Assembly (NCBI GenBank): GCA_964058845.1
Contig: CAXKVR010000164.1
Location: forward strand, 59,668 to 123,667
Length of the DNA stretch: 64,000 nucleotides
From: Carex sylvatica
Lineage: Eukaryota > Streptophyta > Magnoliopsida > Poales > Cyperaceae
Reading direction: 5' to 3'
Each line of letters begins with the position of its first letter. The stretch's first letter is position 1. Positions 46,316 to 58,300 of the stretch are shown in pieces. Made by a program: the position numbers and the translations under genes. Under the pieces are notes generated by a model. The model saw only the letters and a program-made list of their open reading frames with translations. It made no database searches and was not told the origin of the DNA.

Positions 46316-48347
46316 CTATCCATGAAAATTCGAAGGCGAAAATCGGTTATGTGCTCTACTCCTATTTTTCCTACTGAAATTCCGGACATGCCAGTCATTC
46401 CACTGTGGTTCTCTTTCCTGCGCTCTACGAGCTGGTGTAATTTCCTCCTCGGGCTGGGCCTCTATGCTCATCATGAGTGCTGTACTCCATGGATCCTCAA
46501 CTTCGTGGGTAGCTGGCGGTGGCGGGGGGTATGAAATACGGAATCCACAAACTGAGACGCATAGTCAGGCTGAGTCCCGCTACCAGAGGCCTCCCATCGT
46601 GAGCCCTGACGCCGAGATGCGTCTGTGGGCTCAAATGGATACACCGATGGATCAACGCTGATCTGGAAATTTGAAGACTCATGCATAGGCTAGGGGTCCG
46701 AAAACTCATGCTGCTCATGCGGCTCAGGCGGTGGCGGCATGAAGGCAGGACCCTGCAAGGATACCAATAATTCAATCTTAATTTACTGAATGAGAAAATT
46801 TTAACTAACTTGACTTAAAATAAAAAATGAGATACCTGGGGAAGAACTGGACGTCCATGCTCATCATGGAAGGCGTGCCAACCAGATATGCCCAGTATCC
46901 AACGATGGTAGTCCCACTCTGGCTGCTCTAAGGGCTCCGATAGCATCTCACTAGCCCTAACAAATGGCTCATTGGTCTCGGCAGCTTGTACTATGCACCA
47001 ATCAATTTCCTCTTCGGCATCTCATAGCATTGTGACTAGCTTTGCCTCGTGACCGTGGCTCTCAATGCAGGGGGCAACCAAGTTCAACATCGCATGCCCA
47101 AAAGCTCGGTAGCCTCTTTTTCTAAGACAGACGACTGATCGCACGGTACCTTTAATCGCTACGAGCAGCTAAAAAAAAAACCAAAATTAGATAAAAAAAA
47201 AAGTTAGGAAAAAGTTAAAGTGGATAAAAAATGTGTTGTCTTAGATGCATTACGTACATCGTGAGCACCTTTCTGGCCAGTGGGGGTATAACCATCATCT
47301 TTGAATATCTTCGAGCGCAGAAAATTACCGTAATCTCCCTCTAGATACACTGATGCCATGCAGATCCGTAGGTATCAAGCCTGATATCTCAATAGGGGAT
47401 GTCCTTGGAAATGTATCCCATCCACTGGCATCTGCCACAAGTTGTCCATCATATTCACTGCCCTATCGTAGTGTACCGAGTAATGCGAACTCCAATCTTT
47501 ATTAGGGTAATGAGCGTGGATCGTCATGTAATTAATATGTTAGTTACAATTTAAATGCAATAACTAATATTAAGTACAAAATGCTAAAAATAACTTACCC
47601 GTACTCGTGTAGACTCCTAACCACATATCTCGGGACGTCTGGATCTACGAGGATGAGTGGATCATATCCAAACTGGTGGAGCACACGATCATATCCAAAC
47701 TAACGGAGCAACCGGTTCGCAACTTCTTCCTATTCAGACAGTACTTGGACTTCCCACCATTATTTCGTAAATCTAGATCTGCTCCCAACAGATCTTCTAG
47801 TCTGGCATTAATCGTGTGCTCATCTGTGGGGTCAGATATGCCATCAACGGGCACGCCCTTGATGGGCAAACTCCATAGGGCACTAACATCCTGGAGAGTC
47901 ACTGTCATTTCTTCGAACGATAAGTGAAACATGTATGTCTCTGGGCGTCATCGCTCCACTAGTCCTGCAATGAGAGACTCATTAATGACCTTACTCTGCG
48001 TCTCCATAATATTGACCAAATGGTACAACCCCCAATTTTGCAGATACTGGTCCATCAACGGATAGTACTTCATAGCATAATGACGACTCCTAACATCTAA
48101 AATGTCTTCATTCTGTATTGAAAAAAGTAAACAACATAAATACATGAAAATACGAGAACTACACAAAATTTAATCTTAAAAAAAATAAAAGAAAAAAGTA
48201 ATCAAGTACCTCAACAGATGCCAATGAAACTCGATGCTCGTCGTGAGGCATCCATAATAAAAGACTGAAATGGTCCTTGTTGTTCTCGGGAATGGGCCCA
48301 TCAACAGATTCAGGTGGTGGTGGTCTCCTGGACCGTCCCCTAGCCAT
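46316..48347 (-). pseudogene. Plant mobile domain (PMD / aminotransferase-like) gene, broken
   Basis: The gene starts MARGRSRRPPPPESVDGPIP at ATG 48347. Exon 1 is 48210-48347, exon 2 47599-48112, exon 3 about 47258-47520 (acceptor unclear), exon 4 46836-47168 and exon 5 46316-46752; most junctions keep GT and AG. Exon 2 carries the domain signature: RHYAMKYYPLMDQYLQNWGL, LIAGLVER, a stop, RPETYMFHLSFEEMTVTLQDV and LPIKGVPVDG. This matches the MAIN/MAIL1-like PMD family, often annotated 'serine/threonine phosphatase 7 long form', nuclear proteins linked to silencing and genome stability when host-encoded. Lesions: Trp to TGA at 47948-47950, a 27-bp duplication with stop and frame change near 47675-47710, Trp to TGA in exon 3 (RYQA*YLRIC) and TAG at 46690-46692. 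Exons 3 and 4 (DRAVNMMDNLWQMPVDGIHF; EPLEQPEWDYHRWILG) are not recognised. Confidence 0.82.
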
Positions 48348-49440
48348 TCTACGTTGAAACAAAAATTTAGACATGTTACAATTGGCTACAAAACGCTCAT
48401 TGCAGTAAAAATATGCACATCACATACATTATCAATAACAACAAAACATAATGACAACCAGTCTATAAAAATAGTTCCTAAGTCTATAAAAATTGTAGTG
48501 AGTAATTATAGTTATTAAGTATTTACTTTAAAATTTTAATTAAAAGATAACTCTACTTTAGACATCGTTATGTATATAAATATGGGTCATTTCATTCCTA
48601 ACTATTATTAAATAAAATATTAAAGAGTTATTGTATTTATTATGTAGATAAAATCAATGTTCAATTAATTTGATGCTTTTTGTGTAACTCTTGGAGCATT
48701 TGAACTTGTTACATGATTTATTTGAATGTTGACAATATACAGAGGTCTCAAAATAAAAATGACATGAAAAATATGAAAAATAGTACTCAAATTTTTTTTC
48801 CCACACAAGTTTCTATCAACAATCAAGTGAACTCATTTTTTTTTCCATGGTTCTTTTATGATTTTTAGTTTATCCTTAAGAGAATTCAATATTTTTAATT
48901 TATTAGTTAACTATTACAATGGTTTATATATATACAGTGACACAGTTAGGACATAAATATTTGTAACAATATAATGAATTTGCAGTCATTTTAATTAATA
49001 TTACACTTAATAATTTAACAACATATTCTCTTAAATATAATTACTCAACAACATAATTTTAGTATGTTACCGTAACATGTAAGAAATAAAGATCTTAGAT
49101 TTTTTTCCAAGAAGTTAATAAATGAAGCACCTCCAACAATAAATCCATATAACATGAAAGAAAGAAATTTCATATGTTGAGATTTTTGGAACAAATTATT
49201 TGAAGTAAATTTGTGATTTATTTTTTATTTGTTCAAGGACTATACATATTAAAAAAAATATCATCTAATACATATTTCTTAAAAGTTTCAACACTTCAAG
49301 TTCCATGTAAAAATCGTTTGTTTTATTCTTTCTGAAAAATTATCGTATATATTGTTGCATATAACATATAACATGAGTTCATCACATTTTATTGTATGGG
49401 ATCACTCATAAAAATAGTCCTTTATATCATGCATAATTTG
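48348..49440. other. MULE interior upstream of the PMD gene, no gene seen
   Basis: AT-rich; presumably holds the promoter of the PMD gene, but no clear TATA or motif was assigned. Confidence 0.45.
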
Positions 49441-49543
49441 CCGATATTTTTTATTTTTACTCAATTTTTAAAATATTTTAATAAAAATAACCAGATTCTC
49501 AGCATAATTTTAAAAATACCAAAAATGTGAAAAAAATCCACAG
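49441..49543. repeat. Internal copy of the MULE left-end sequence
   Basis: CCGATATTTTTTATTTTTAC starts a segment that aligns with the terminal inverted repeat (ATTTTAATAAAAATAACCAG, TAATTTTAAAAATACC, AAATCCACAG) in left-end orientation. With the right end at 50342 it would bound a 902-bp inner element, but the base pairs before it (CATAATTTG) do not match the right-hand duplication TTTATCGGA. Confidence 0.65.
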
Positions 49544-50351
49544 TCCCTAATTTTAATTTGAAAATGCAGAAAATTAAAAAGGAGTTGAGCAATTTGATCG
49601 AATCGGGAAAATCAACAACCCGCACTTGACAATTATCACAATTTAATAGCATTTATAAATAACCCGCAATTCTCACAATTCATGAAATTCGACCAATTCG
49701 AACAATTCAACCAATTCAACTAATTAATCACATTTAATCCTAAACTATAATCGAATCGAATCAAGTCGAATCACATTTAACACTAAACTATAATTTAATC
49801 GAATCACATTTGATCCTAAACTAATCGAATCAAAAAAAAAATTTACTTGTTCAAGCAAGAGAGAAGCTCGCGAGGCAGTGAAGAGAATAAGCGCTGATGG
49901 CAGCGGCGGCGAAGCTCTCGACGCTGATGTCAGTGGCGGTGAAGGGCGGAATAGGTGGCAGCGGCAGCGACAGTGAAAGGAATAGGCGGCAAAGAGAGAG
50001 AGAGAGAGAGAGAGGAGTGAAGGAGCAGGGCCACCAGTGCCGAAATTTCTTTTTTTCCTTTTCTCGTCGGACTTGAAGCAAAGAGGGTTCGAGTGGGGTA
50101 AAAATGAAGCAGAGAGGGTGAAGCAGACGAGTTCGGGTGGGATAGAAATTATCAGTTCAGGACCGTGAAAAAATTCTACGGTTATGATTTAAAACTTAAA
50201 ACCGTGGAATAAATACACGGTTCTAAATTTAAATTCAAAACCGTAGAATTTTTTCACGGTTTGGATATTTTTATAATTCTGATTAGACCTTAGTTATTTT
50301 TAATAAAATATTTTAATAAGTGGGTAAAAATAAAAATGTCGGTTTATCGGA

Positions 50352-50930
50352 TGTAAGATTTCAATTTGGTAAAAAAGAATGAAGGGATACTTTTGAGAAG
50401 AAAGTTAAATAGAGATATCTTAAATAGACTTGGTGTACCATTTGCATTCAATATATAAATATAAAAACTATTTGGTTCATAGTAAACCAGGAGCAATAAA
50501 AAAATTCGGATCTAGAAATGAAATTATGTGTAAGATTTAATGAAATATAAAAGGCTGCCTCCATTTTCTTTCTCCTCTCCATTTCTGTCCTTTTTTATCA
50601 TCCATTTTGGCATTTTTTTTTTGCATTTTTTGCATTTGCTTTTGAAATTTTTTTCATGTTTTTTACCTCTTTTTTGTTTCATTTTCTTCCTTTATTTTTC
50701 TACTATATATATTTTTAGGAATCTAAATTATTTTATTTATCAATTTTTCTATTTTTTTAATACAAAATATGTTTTTTCCTAAAAAATCTAAATTTCTGAC
50801 CGATTCATGTAATTTCGGCCAATTTATTCTATTATGATTTTATTATCAAGTGGCCGATTTTGAAATACTTAGTATCTTAGGTTCAAACACTTGACATATA
50901 GACTATTTACACTTGCATTAGGAGGTATGA
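50352..50930. other. Intergenic region, T-rich, no gene seen
   Basis: 50560-50760 is a T-rich tract; the 80-codon frame in it is phenylalanine-rich and not gene-like. Confidence 0.5.
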
Positions 50931-51416
50931 AAATTTGCTCGACGAGATAGGAATACTTGCTCCACGAGGTATGAACATTTGTACGACGAGATATGAATAC
51001 TTGTACATAGTCTACAACGTAAATATATGTACATCATTGCAAACTTTTTATATTACATATTAATACAATCTAGCCAAACAAAATCATTTCTAAAAATTAA
51101 TATTAAATTAAGATACTTTACAATGTAAAAATTTATACTTCAGTTATAAGTATGAATATTTTTCTTAGTAGCTATTAATATGTTCAAGAACAATTCATAC
51201 TTCAGAGTAATTTGTAAAAAAAATTAAATTAAAATATGTTTCAACGTAACAATTTATACTTCAGTTATAAGTATAAATACTTACATTACGAGATATAAAT
51301 ACTTACAATACTTGATATTAATATGTTCAAGAACAATTCATACTTCAGAGTAATTTGTAAAAAAAAAATTAAATTACGATACTTTTCAACGTAACAATTC
51401 ATACTTCAGTTATAAG

Positions 51417-51934
51417 CTATGTTGCATGGATACGGATACGGGTATTGTGTCAGATATGATACGGATACGACAATACGGTAATTTTTAAAAATGAAGGATA
51501 CGATGCGGCTATTATATATAATATTTTTAACTATATTATTAATTCAAATACTTGTATTATAAAAATTAAATATGAAAATATAACACTATAGCGAAATATA
51601 TATTAAATAGAATAAAAACTCTATTATAATAACAAGTTTGAAATGGTGTAGTGGTAGAGGCTTATGAGTGATATGGCATAGGAACCTCTTCGAATAAGGC
51701 AGCAAAAAAAAATTAATTTTGGCACGGTCCACGGTGGTCCAAACGTATCCCAGGCATATCCCAGACATATCCAAACGAGTCAACCTGTATTGGAGACCGT
51801 ATCAAGAGAGGAAGGATACGCCACGTAAGTCGATACGCCAGCTGACGTATCGGGGCCATATCAGGTGCGTATCCGTATCCGATACGCACCCAACACTGGT
51901 ACGAAGCCCTAAGGGCCGTATCTGGGTAACATAG
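51417..51934. mobile_element. hAT-like MITE with 8-bp target duplication
   Basis: The 518-bp element has ends CTATGTTGCATGGATACGG and CTATGTTACCCAGATACGG (opposite strand) and a perfect 8-bp duplication GTTATAAG (51409-51416 and 51935-51942). Sub-terminal regions are rich in GATACG and CGTATC words. An A/B-box-like segment lies inside at 51645-51715. No transposase is encoded. Confidence 0.85.
51645..51715 (+). mobile_element. tRNA-like SINE-related segment within the hAT element
   Basis: GTGTAGTGGTAGAGGCTTATGA resembles a pol III A box, and GGAACCTCTTCGAATAAGG, about 35 bp on, resembles a B box; an A run follows (51705-51713). This arrangement fits a short SINE or captured tRNA-like promoter. 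No flanking duplication was found. Confidence 0.35.
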
Positions 51935-52560
51935 GTTATAAGTATGAATACTTACATTATGAGATATGAATACTTACAAAACTTGATAATTATACTTACA
52001 TTACAAGTTATTAATACTTACACGATGAGGTATTAATACTTGCACGACGAGGTATTAATACTTGTAATACTTGATATTAATATTTTCAGACGTCAACCAG
52101 TGTTATATGAATTTTTTTTTTGATAATATATGTTAGGTACAAACACTTCAGACATGAATTATTTACACTTGTATAATAAGGTATGAATATTTGCATGCTG
52201 AGTTATGAATACTTGCTGGACGAGATATGAATACTTACATGAAAAGGTATTTCACGATGAGGTATGAATACTTGCATGATGATGTATGAATACTTGCGCT
52301 ACGGACAACTCAAAATTATGTCATCATGGATCTCATTTGAAAGAGAAAATTACGTAGAAGACGTTCGTTGTTTTAGATTCGTAAATTTTCTCACAGATTA
52401 TCAAAAATATTGATGAGATTGAATGGAGAAAAAAAAATTCACCTCTAAAAACGTGTAAAAGATGGATATGTGATGTGTCTAGTTTTTTTTCGAAATACTT
52501 GATATCTTAGGTATGAATACTTTATATATTATATATTAATACTTACGTGCATAGATATCT

Positions 52561-53635
52561 ATATTTACGCGCATCAGTTATAAAATATATCAAATGTTAA
52601 GTGGTCTCCCAAGTAATTAATAATATTCAGTTAGTGATCGGTCTCCACAGGTAATTATTAATTGAGGAATGAATGAAAAAAATTAATTGAAGGATAGTTA
52701 GTCGATCCTTTAAATATTTATAAAAAGATTTACACATGAAAACTAAGAGATACTAACATGATTTGACATGGTGCCGTGGTGGCTAACAAACAATCAACCG
52801 ATAATATTTTTGGGAAGTCCTACGTATGAGTCGATTATAAATAGTTGAAAGGATGAACACAAATATGTGGGAAATGTTTTTTTATTGAATAAAAAGTTTG
52901 AACCACAAAATGTTCTTTTTTCAAACTTCATGAAAAATTATTCAAAATTTATTTTGAAAAAGTTATGTATAACTTATTACTAGAGATTTTAATCTCCCTG
53001 CACCCTACCTCTATTATTTGTATCTAAGGACGGACCCGGTGTATATCAGGGGGAGGCAGTCGCTTCTTTGGATTTTGAATTTTAATGGTTATCTATCGGT
53101 TCCGACCGATTTTGTCTGTCTCTAGAATTTCTTTTGCCCTCCTCTGAAATTCTGATTTGTATTTCGAGTTAAATTTAGAGCTAAAATTAAAATATTTTTT
53201 TCATTAAAATTATAAGTTAGAGCATCATAAATTATAAGTCAGAGCATTGAAAATTATAAATTAAAACATTATTTTTTATATAGTATCTAATTAGTTAATG
53301 AGTTTGAACTCTATTAGACATTTAGATCCAACTTGCTATATTTTTGTCCCTCTCTTCACAAAAATTATAGATCCGCTTCTATTTATATCACATCATAAAG
53401 TGATGTCAGCAACATAGATCATATCATCTATCACCACATTCAGTTCAGATTGGCAATGGAATTGGAGCTGTACGAGCTAGATATTTTCTGAACATATTGA
53501 CATGCTTTTGTAATTTACTCATAACTGCTTCATACGATGATGTTCGATTAAGGTAATTCAAATATCTATGAAAAGCTGATAAAAACTTCTACAACTTTCA
53601 TGTTTGGAGTTTTCTTAGAAACACAAGTTGGCATG
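52561..53635. other. Intergenic region, no gene seen
   Basis: AT-rich. 53030-53400 contains short phrases typical of retroelement edges (GGACCCGGTGTATATCAGGGG; TAGATCCGCTTCTA) without a resolved element. Confidence 0.45.
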
Positions 53636-53644
53636 ATGAAAATG

Positions 53645-54051
53645 GAGTTTGGCTAGTATAACATTAGTGTCATTTCAGCCTATATAATACTAACTTTAAA
53701 ACCTATCAAATCGACTTCGAACAACTAATTTAAACCGTTCAAATCAATTTACATTATGTGTGATGCGTTTACATACAATTTTTTTATATTTTCAAGTTAT
53801 TTTAGTATCAAATAAAGTGATAAAAATATTAAAAAATTAATGTATTAAAATTAACTTAAAAACTTACATATTTGACCGCTTGACCTAATACTAAATAAAT
53901 TCGAAAAATTATAAATTTTGTATATAAACGCACAACTAATGAAGTAGATCGGTTTGAACGGTTTGGATTAACCGTTTGAAGTCAATTTGATATGTTTTAG
54001 AGTTGTTGTTATATAGGTTGAAATGACAGTGATGTTATATTAGTCAAACTC
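53645..54051. mobile_element. ~410-bp foldback family (type 2), copy 3, 9-bp target duplication
   Basis: The ends GAGTTTGGCTAGTATAACAT and GAGTTTGACTAATATAACAT pair and continue through GTCATTTCA(G/A)CCTATATAA. The interior has TTTGACCGCTTGACCTAATA as in the other copies. The duplication ATGAAAATG is perfect at 53636-53644 and 54052-54060. No coding capacity. Confidence 0.87.
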
Positions 54052-54060
54052 ATGAAAATG

Positions 54061-55047
54061 TGGTGTCAAGATGACTGATTTGTTGAAGTTTGTATGCCAT
54101 TAATAAATTAGGTGGGAGTTTTATTTGGTCGAAGAATAAATGTAATTTGTATTATGTTGTTTCAAATTTTATTTTGTAGAATTCAAATTTACTCATTGTT
54201 TATTTTTAAATAAACACTCTCTTGTTCTACTTTTCTCTCTCTCTCTCCTCTTAGAGAGAAGAAGAAGATAGAGAAGGAAAACAGAAGAGTGTTTCTTTTT
54301 TCAAAATAAAAGGATCCTATTTGGATTCTATTTTGTGGATTTTAGGAAAATAAAATTTAGAGTATTTAGGATGTTATTAATTGTGTTTTGATATCAAGAA
54401 AGATAGTTGAGAGTTGTAATAAATTTTAGATATCTTTTTGAGATGAAATGTGACTATAAAATAATCCAAAATCAATTGATGAAGACGACAACGAGGAGAG
54501 ATAGAGAGAAAACAATCCAACATCAATTGATTAATGTGGCTATAATTAACTTTTTAGGAATGTACAAAGATATTATAATCATGATATACACGTTTATAGA
54601 GGTTTAAATACTTGCGAGTAGCATTGTAAAATGTTATAAACAGATATTTAAATGTTTAGGTATTAGCGCTGAAAATGAAAGTTAGATAACATTGAAAGTT
54701 TTTTTAGTTAAACTACTTGGGGGACGTGCTCGAAAATTTTGTTTGAGTACAATTATCAGGCTCCTATCATTTATTACTATTTGTCATAATTTATGAAGAC
54801 GACATAATTTTTGTTATCAACGTTGTCAGTAAATGAAAATAAATTTTATTTATCTGATTAATACCATACGTAGATCAAACAGTTGAAGAAAATTGTTGGA
54901 AAGGAGTAATGAGAAGTTCGGATGTTTTGATTATAAATTGTATTTATACATATGACAAGTTTGGATTCTTTAATTGTTGCCAAATACGAACGATAATCAT
55001 GCGAAGCAATTGAATTTCTTTCAAAGAATTTTGAACAAATTTTATTC
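54061..55047. other. Intergenic region, no gene seen
   Basis: AT-rich, with a CT/GA-rich patch at 54230-54290 whose two halves are nearly complementary. No gene is supported. Confidence 0.5.
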
Positions 55048-55265
55048 AGAATTGGAACTAAACTGTTTAATTTATATAAATATTTATACAAACGAATTTT
55101 AGACTTAATAACTTTAAACAGTCTCTAAATTCATAGGCGGATCCAAGTGAAGGGAACTAAACCGTTTAATTTATCTGAATATTTAAACGAATGAATTTTA
55201 GACTTAAATAACTTTAGATGGTCTCTAAATTCCAAGGCGGACTCAAGTGAAGGGAATGGAGATCA
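55048..55265. repeat. ~110-bp tandem duplication
   Basis: GGAACTAAAC(T/C)GTTTAATTTAT through to GGCGGA(T/C)(C)CAAGTGAAGGGAA occurs twice in a row (from about 55048 and 55155), with about ten substitutions and small indels. The GGCGGATCCAAGTGAAGGG end is typical of retroelement termini, but no LTR was resolved. Confidence 0.75.
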
Positions 55266-57627
55266 ACTGACTTCTATTTTTTTATAAATTTTATATTTAG
55301 CTATAATTTTCTTTATGATATATATTAAAATGTCATGGTATTATAAAATTAATTTTTATTTTTTATAAGAAAATTTTATATGATTGACTTTTATTTTGTG
55401 TTTGATCTCTATATTTCAAAAATCTTAACTCCTTTTTTTTGTCTAAATCTAAATTATTTGTGTAAATTTAAACACAGAAGATTATAGACAGCTTAGATCT
55501 GATTTTAGATTAAAAAAATTCCAAAGCCCTTTTACAAAGCCCTCACTCTCAGTCTCAGGTTAATCGTCCATGCGTACAAAACTTTCAAACGGAGAAGCAA
55601 AGGAGTTCTGCCACGTAAGAAAACCGGACTTCTTAATTTCTTACTGGTTCTTACTCGAATGCTCGATTATTTAAAAAAAAAAGAAAAATGAAAAAAAAAA
55701 TGTAATTATGTAAGCACAAGGACACTGTGTTCGCCGCCTGTTCATCTCAGCACTGGGAACTGACAGAGAACGCAATGCTGTCGCTTTCCCCCTTTTTTAC
55801 GTTTCAGAATAAGCCAATAAACCGCCTCACACGTGTCAGTTTCTCCGGTTACCCTCGTGATGCTCGCCTTATCCCATCACTCGTCATTGTTTTTCTCAGG
55901 GTTTTTTTTTCTTTTTTGTCTATCAACGTTCATTCACAATCCTCTCCAGTCTCCAGTCTCCAGTCTCCTGTCTCCTATGGCTGTTGAATAATAAGCACAT
56001 CGTTCCCTATTTCACAATAATATTTTTTCAGAGATTATCGTCTATCGATCAGTTTGAATCCAATCCAATTATCTAATTAGTCTATAGCCAAAACGGAAGC
56101 AAAGGCAACACTTAGAGCAATCCAGGAATTAATTACAGCGCCTAAACATCCTGGAATGTGACTTCACAGATTGTCAGGAGCTACAGACGATTGTAAGTAA
56201 GTGTCCCACAACCCCCGCTACAATCGGATTGGAAGAATTTTGCTGAATGCTACAGGGTATGGAAGTCCCTGAGAAGTTTACCTGGTTACAAGTGTTCTTA
56301 CATTGATCGAAGCCAAAACGCTTTGGCTTATCAACTAGCAAGCACGACAAGGAAGACCGCAGGAATGGGAGCACAGGGGTTACACTTATTCTATGTTTAG
56401 ACTTTAGACCTAGTTAATTGATTCTCTGTTAGGAATTGGTAGGTTTTCAAACTATATATAGAACGATACCTGTCAAGGATGTAATGAAATTAACAGTTCT
56501 GATGCAATGCAAGCCTACGGGCATTATTCCAATTTATGGAAAAAAAAGAAAAGTCTATAGCCTACAGGCATTGAAACAAAAAAAAAATGCTAGAGATTTA
56601 TTTGGTAGAAAAGAAGATAAATTAATACACGAGATTTTCATACAATTTATGGAATTGGTCAAAATTAGAATTTTCTAGAAAATTATAACGTGTCGTTTAC
56701 TTACAGATCTACAAAATGGATTAGACTACCCATTTTTTTTATCAAAACAATTCAAAATAAGTCCACTAACACCTGTAAACAAATTAAGATTTGTGTATGC
56801 TTTACATAAATTAAGATTTTGAACTTAGCTTCGAAAAAATATCATTAACGAAAAAGGTTAAATTAAAAAAGGATACGAGTTCTATAAAATAAAATTTATT
56901 GAGTAATCTTAAAGCAAAAAATATTTTATTTCCCAAAGGTTAAAGACATAGTAATGATAAACCTCATGTTTCGTTAAGGGCAGAATAATTCTACACGTTG
57001 TATAAATTTAATATATACAGAGTTGGCACTTGTTACTTGTATGGCGGACGTGTTCGAACCTAAGGTCGAATCAGATTCAAATTTGTTTGACTAAATCCAG
57101 ACAAAATCAAATTGGATGGATATTTCATATCAAGTTAGATTTTGCCACCTCTAATGAAATTATAAATACCAAATTCCATTCAAAATTAACAAAATTATTC
57201 GAAGAAAAAAGTAATTAGGTCTTTGATTCTTTCCTTCGGTCGACATGTCTCTTGCAGGAAAGAATTAAATTGATTTCTTGGAGGGACACAGCACCAGAAA
57301 ATACTCTGTTGTATTATGACCAAGGTTGGGGTTTGTTAATTTATTTAGGCTCCTTTTTTCCAAAACATTTTCAACGATGTGGACCAATTATTATTATTTT
57401 TTACACATCCGATATAAATATCGTATACATTATACTTTAAAGAACAATTTTAATTAGGAACCATTTTTTTTTAGGATTATTAATATTATGAAGTCAATAT
57501 GTTGGTAATAGCTTCTAACTCTTAATATAAACATTGTCCGACTGTTTTTTTCTTAAAATAAATATTTGCTATAGATAGAATTTGAACTCATGTACTCTTA
57601 TTTCAAAGTTTTTAGACTAAGCTTTAA
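55266..57627. other. Intergenic region, no gene seen
   Basis: 55720-56420 is less AT-rich and has a triple CTCCAGT repeat at about 55945-55965. The frames at 55727-55987, 56174-56374 and 56436-56678 show no recognisable domain. 57550-57627 could be the minus-strand tail of a tRNA-related SINE (GAGTTCAAATTC resembles a B box), at low confidence. Confidence 0.4.
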
Positions 57628-57866
57628 GGTCATGTTTGGTTGTGGAGTAAGAGGTGGAGTAAACATCTTATTCCACGTTTAAGGAGTCAAACAAGAAGTA
57701 AAATAGAAAGAGTAAGATGGAATAAGAGATGAGCTAAACCGGAGTAACTTACTCCACCTAGAGAGGTGATTTAGTTTACTCCACCAAATATGATTAACTT
57801 ACTCTACCTTAGCTTGAAGTAAACAATTTACTCCAATTTAAAGTTACTCCACAATCAAACATAACC
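57628..57866. mobile_element. Tourist-like MITE, TAA target duplication
   Basis: The 239-bp element has inverted ends GGTCATGTTTGGTTGTGGAG and GGTTATGTTTGATTGTGGAG and TAA at 57625-57627 and 57867-57869. The interior is rich in GGAGTAA and TTACTCC words. The 3-bp duplication fits PIF/Harbinger. Confidence 0.82.
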
Positions 57867-57869
57867 TAA

Positions 57870-58297
57870 ACTACTATACCACAATATTTTTTTATTAATT
57901 TTATTCTTATGTCAATCTTATCATGATAAGAAGTGATTATTTGAGATGTTGTCCGCTACTTTGTTAATTTTCCTTTTTGAAAGAAAAGTACAAGCTAAAA
58001 GAATATACGCTGACTGGCATTAGCATATCTACATTTATTCATAAGGTGCATAATCATTCTTACGATTTTAAAATTTTAATTATGTAAATTGTAATTTATT
58101 TTTTATTTATTTTACAATAAAATCTAGCTTTAATCACTAAATAACAAGTAAATATTTGATATTTTTTGAGAGAAATTTTTTTTCATCAAATAGACCAAAT
58201 AATAATAATATTTTATTATTACTGTGACCTAATTAATTGCTAAACAACAGGATAACATCATGTTCGCTGATAGTTTCTTTTTTTTGTATATATACTT
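57870..58297. other. Intergenic region, no gene seen
   Basis: AT-rich DNA between two MITEs; nothing recognisable. Confidence 0.5.
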
Positions 58298-58300
58298 TTA

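Larger units (their letters stand above)
44924..50342 (-). mobile_element. Mutator-like element (MULE) carrying a PMD gene
   Basis: The 5419-bp element has inverted ends starting CCGACATTTTT on both strands; the similarity runs about 105 bp with roughly four-fifths identity by eye. The 9-bp target duplication TTTATCGGA is perfect at 44915-44923 and 50343-50351. Inverted ends, 9-bp duplication and size place it in the Mutator superfamily. It carries a five-exon minus-strand pseudogene of the plant mobile domain (PMD) type (46316-48347). No MURA transposase motif was recognised, so it would need a transposase in trans. The left end is followed by a 32-bp tandem array; the right part contains a second end-like segment at 49441-49543. 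Confidence 0.88.
50930..52560. repeat. Imperfect short repeats of a TATGAATACTTGC word, interrupted by a hAT element
   Basis: The word (A/G)(A/G)TATGAATACTT(A/G)C(A/G)(T/C), often followed by ACGA(G/T)(G/A), recurs about 20 times from 50940 to 51410 and again from 51940 to 52560. The two blocks were one array before the element at 51417-51934 was inserted. Longer duplications (TTCAAGAACAATTCATACTT and around) occur at 51180 and 51320. It does not code. Confidence 0.75.

Noticed and set aside
47676..47927. 83-codon plus frame inside the MULE
   Set aside because: It is antisense to PMD exon 2, which has a recognisable domain on the minus strand.
55727..55987. 86-codon frame in a GC-richer patch
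   Set aside because: No recognisable domain, no splice context and a CTCCAGT triplication at the end; not enough to call a gene.
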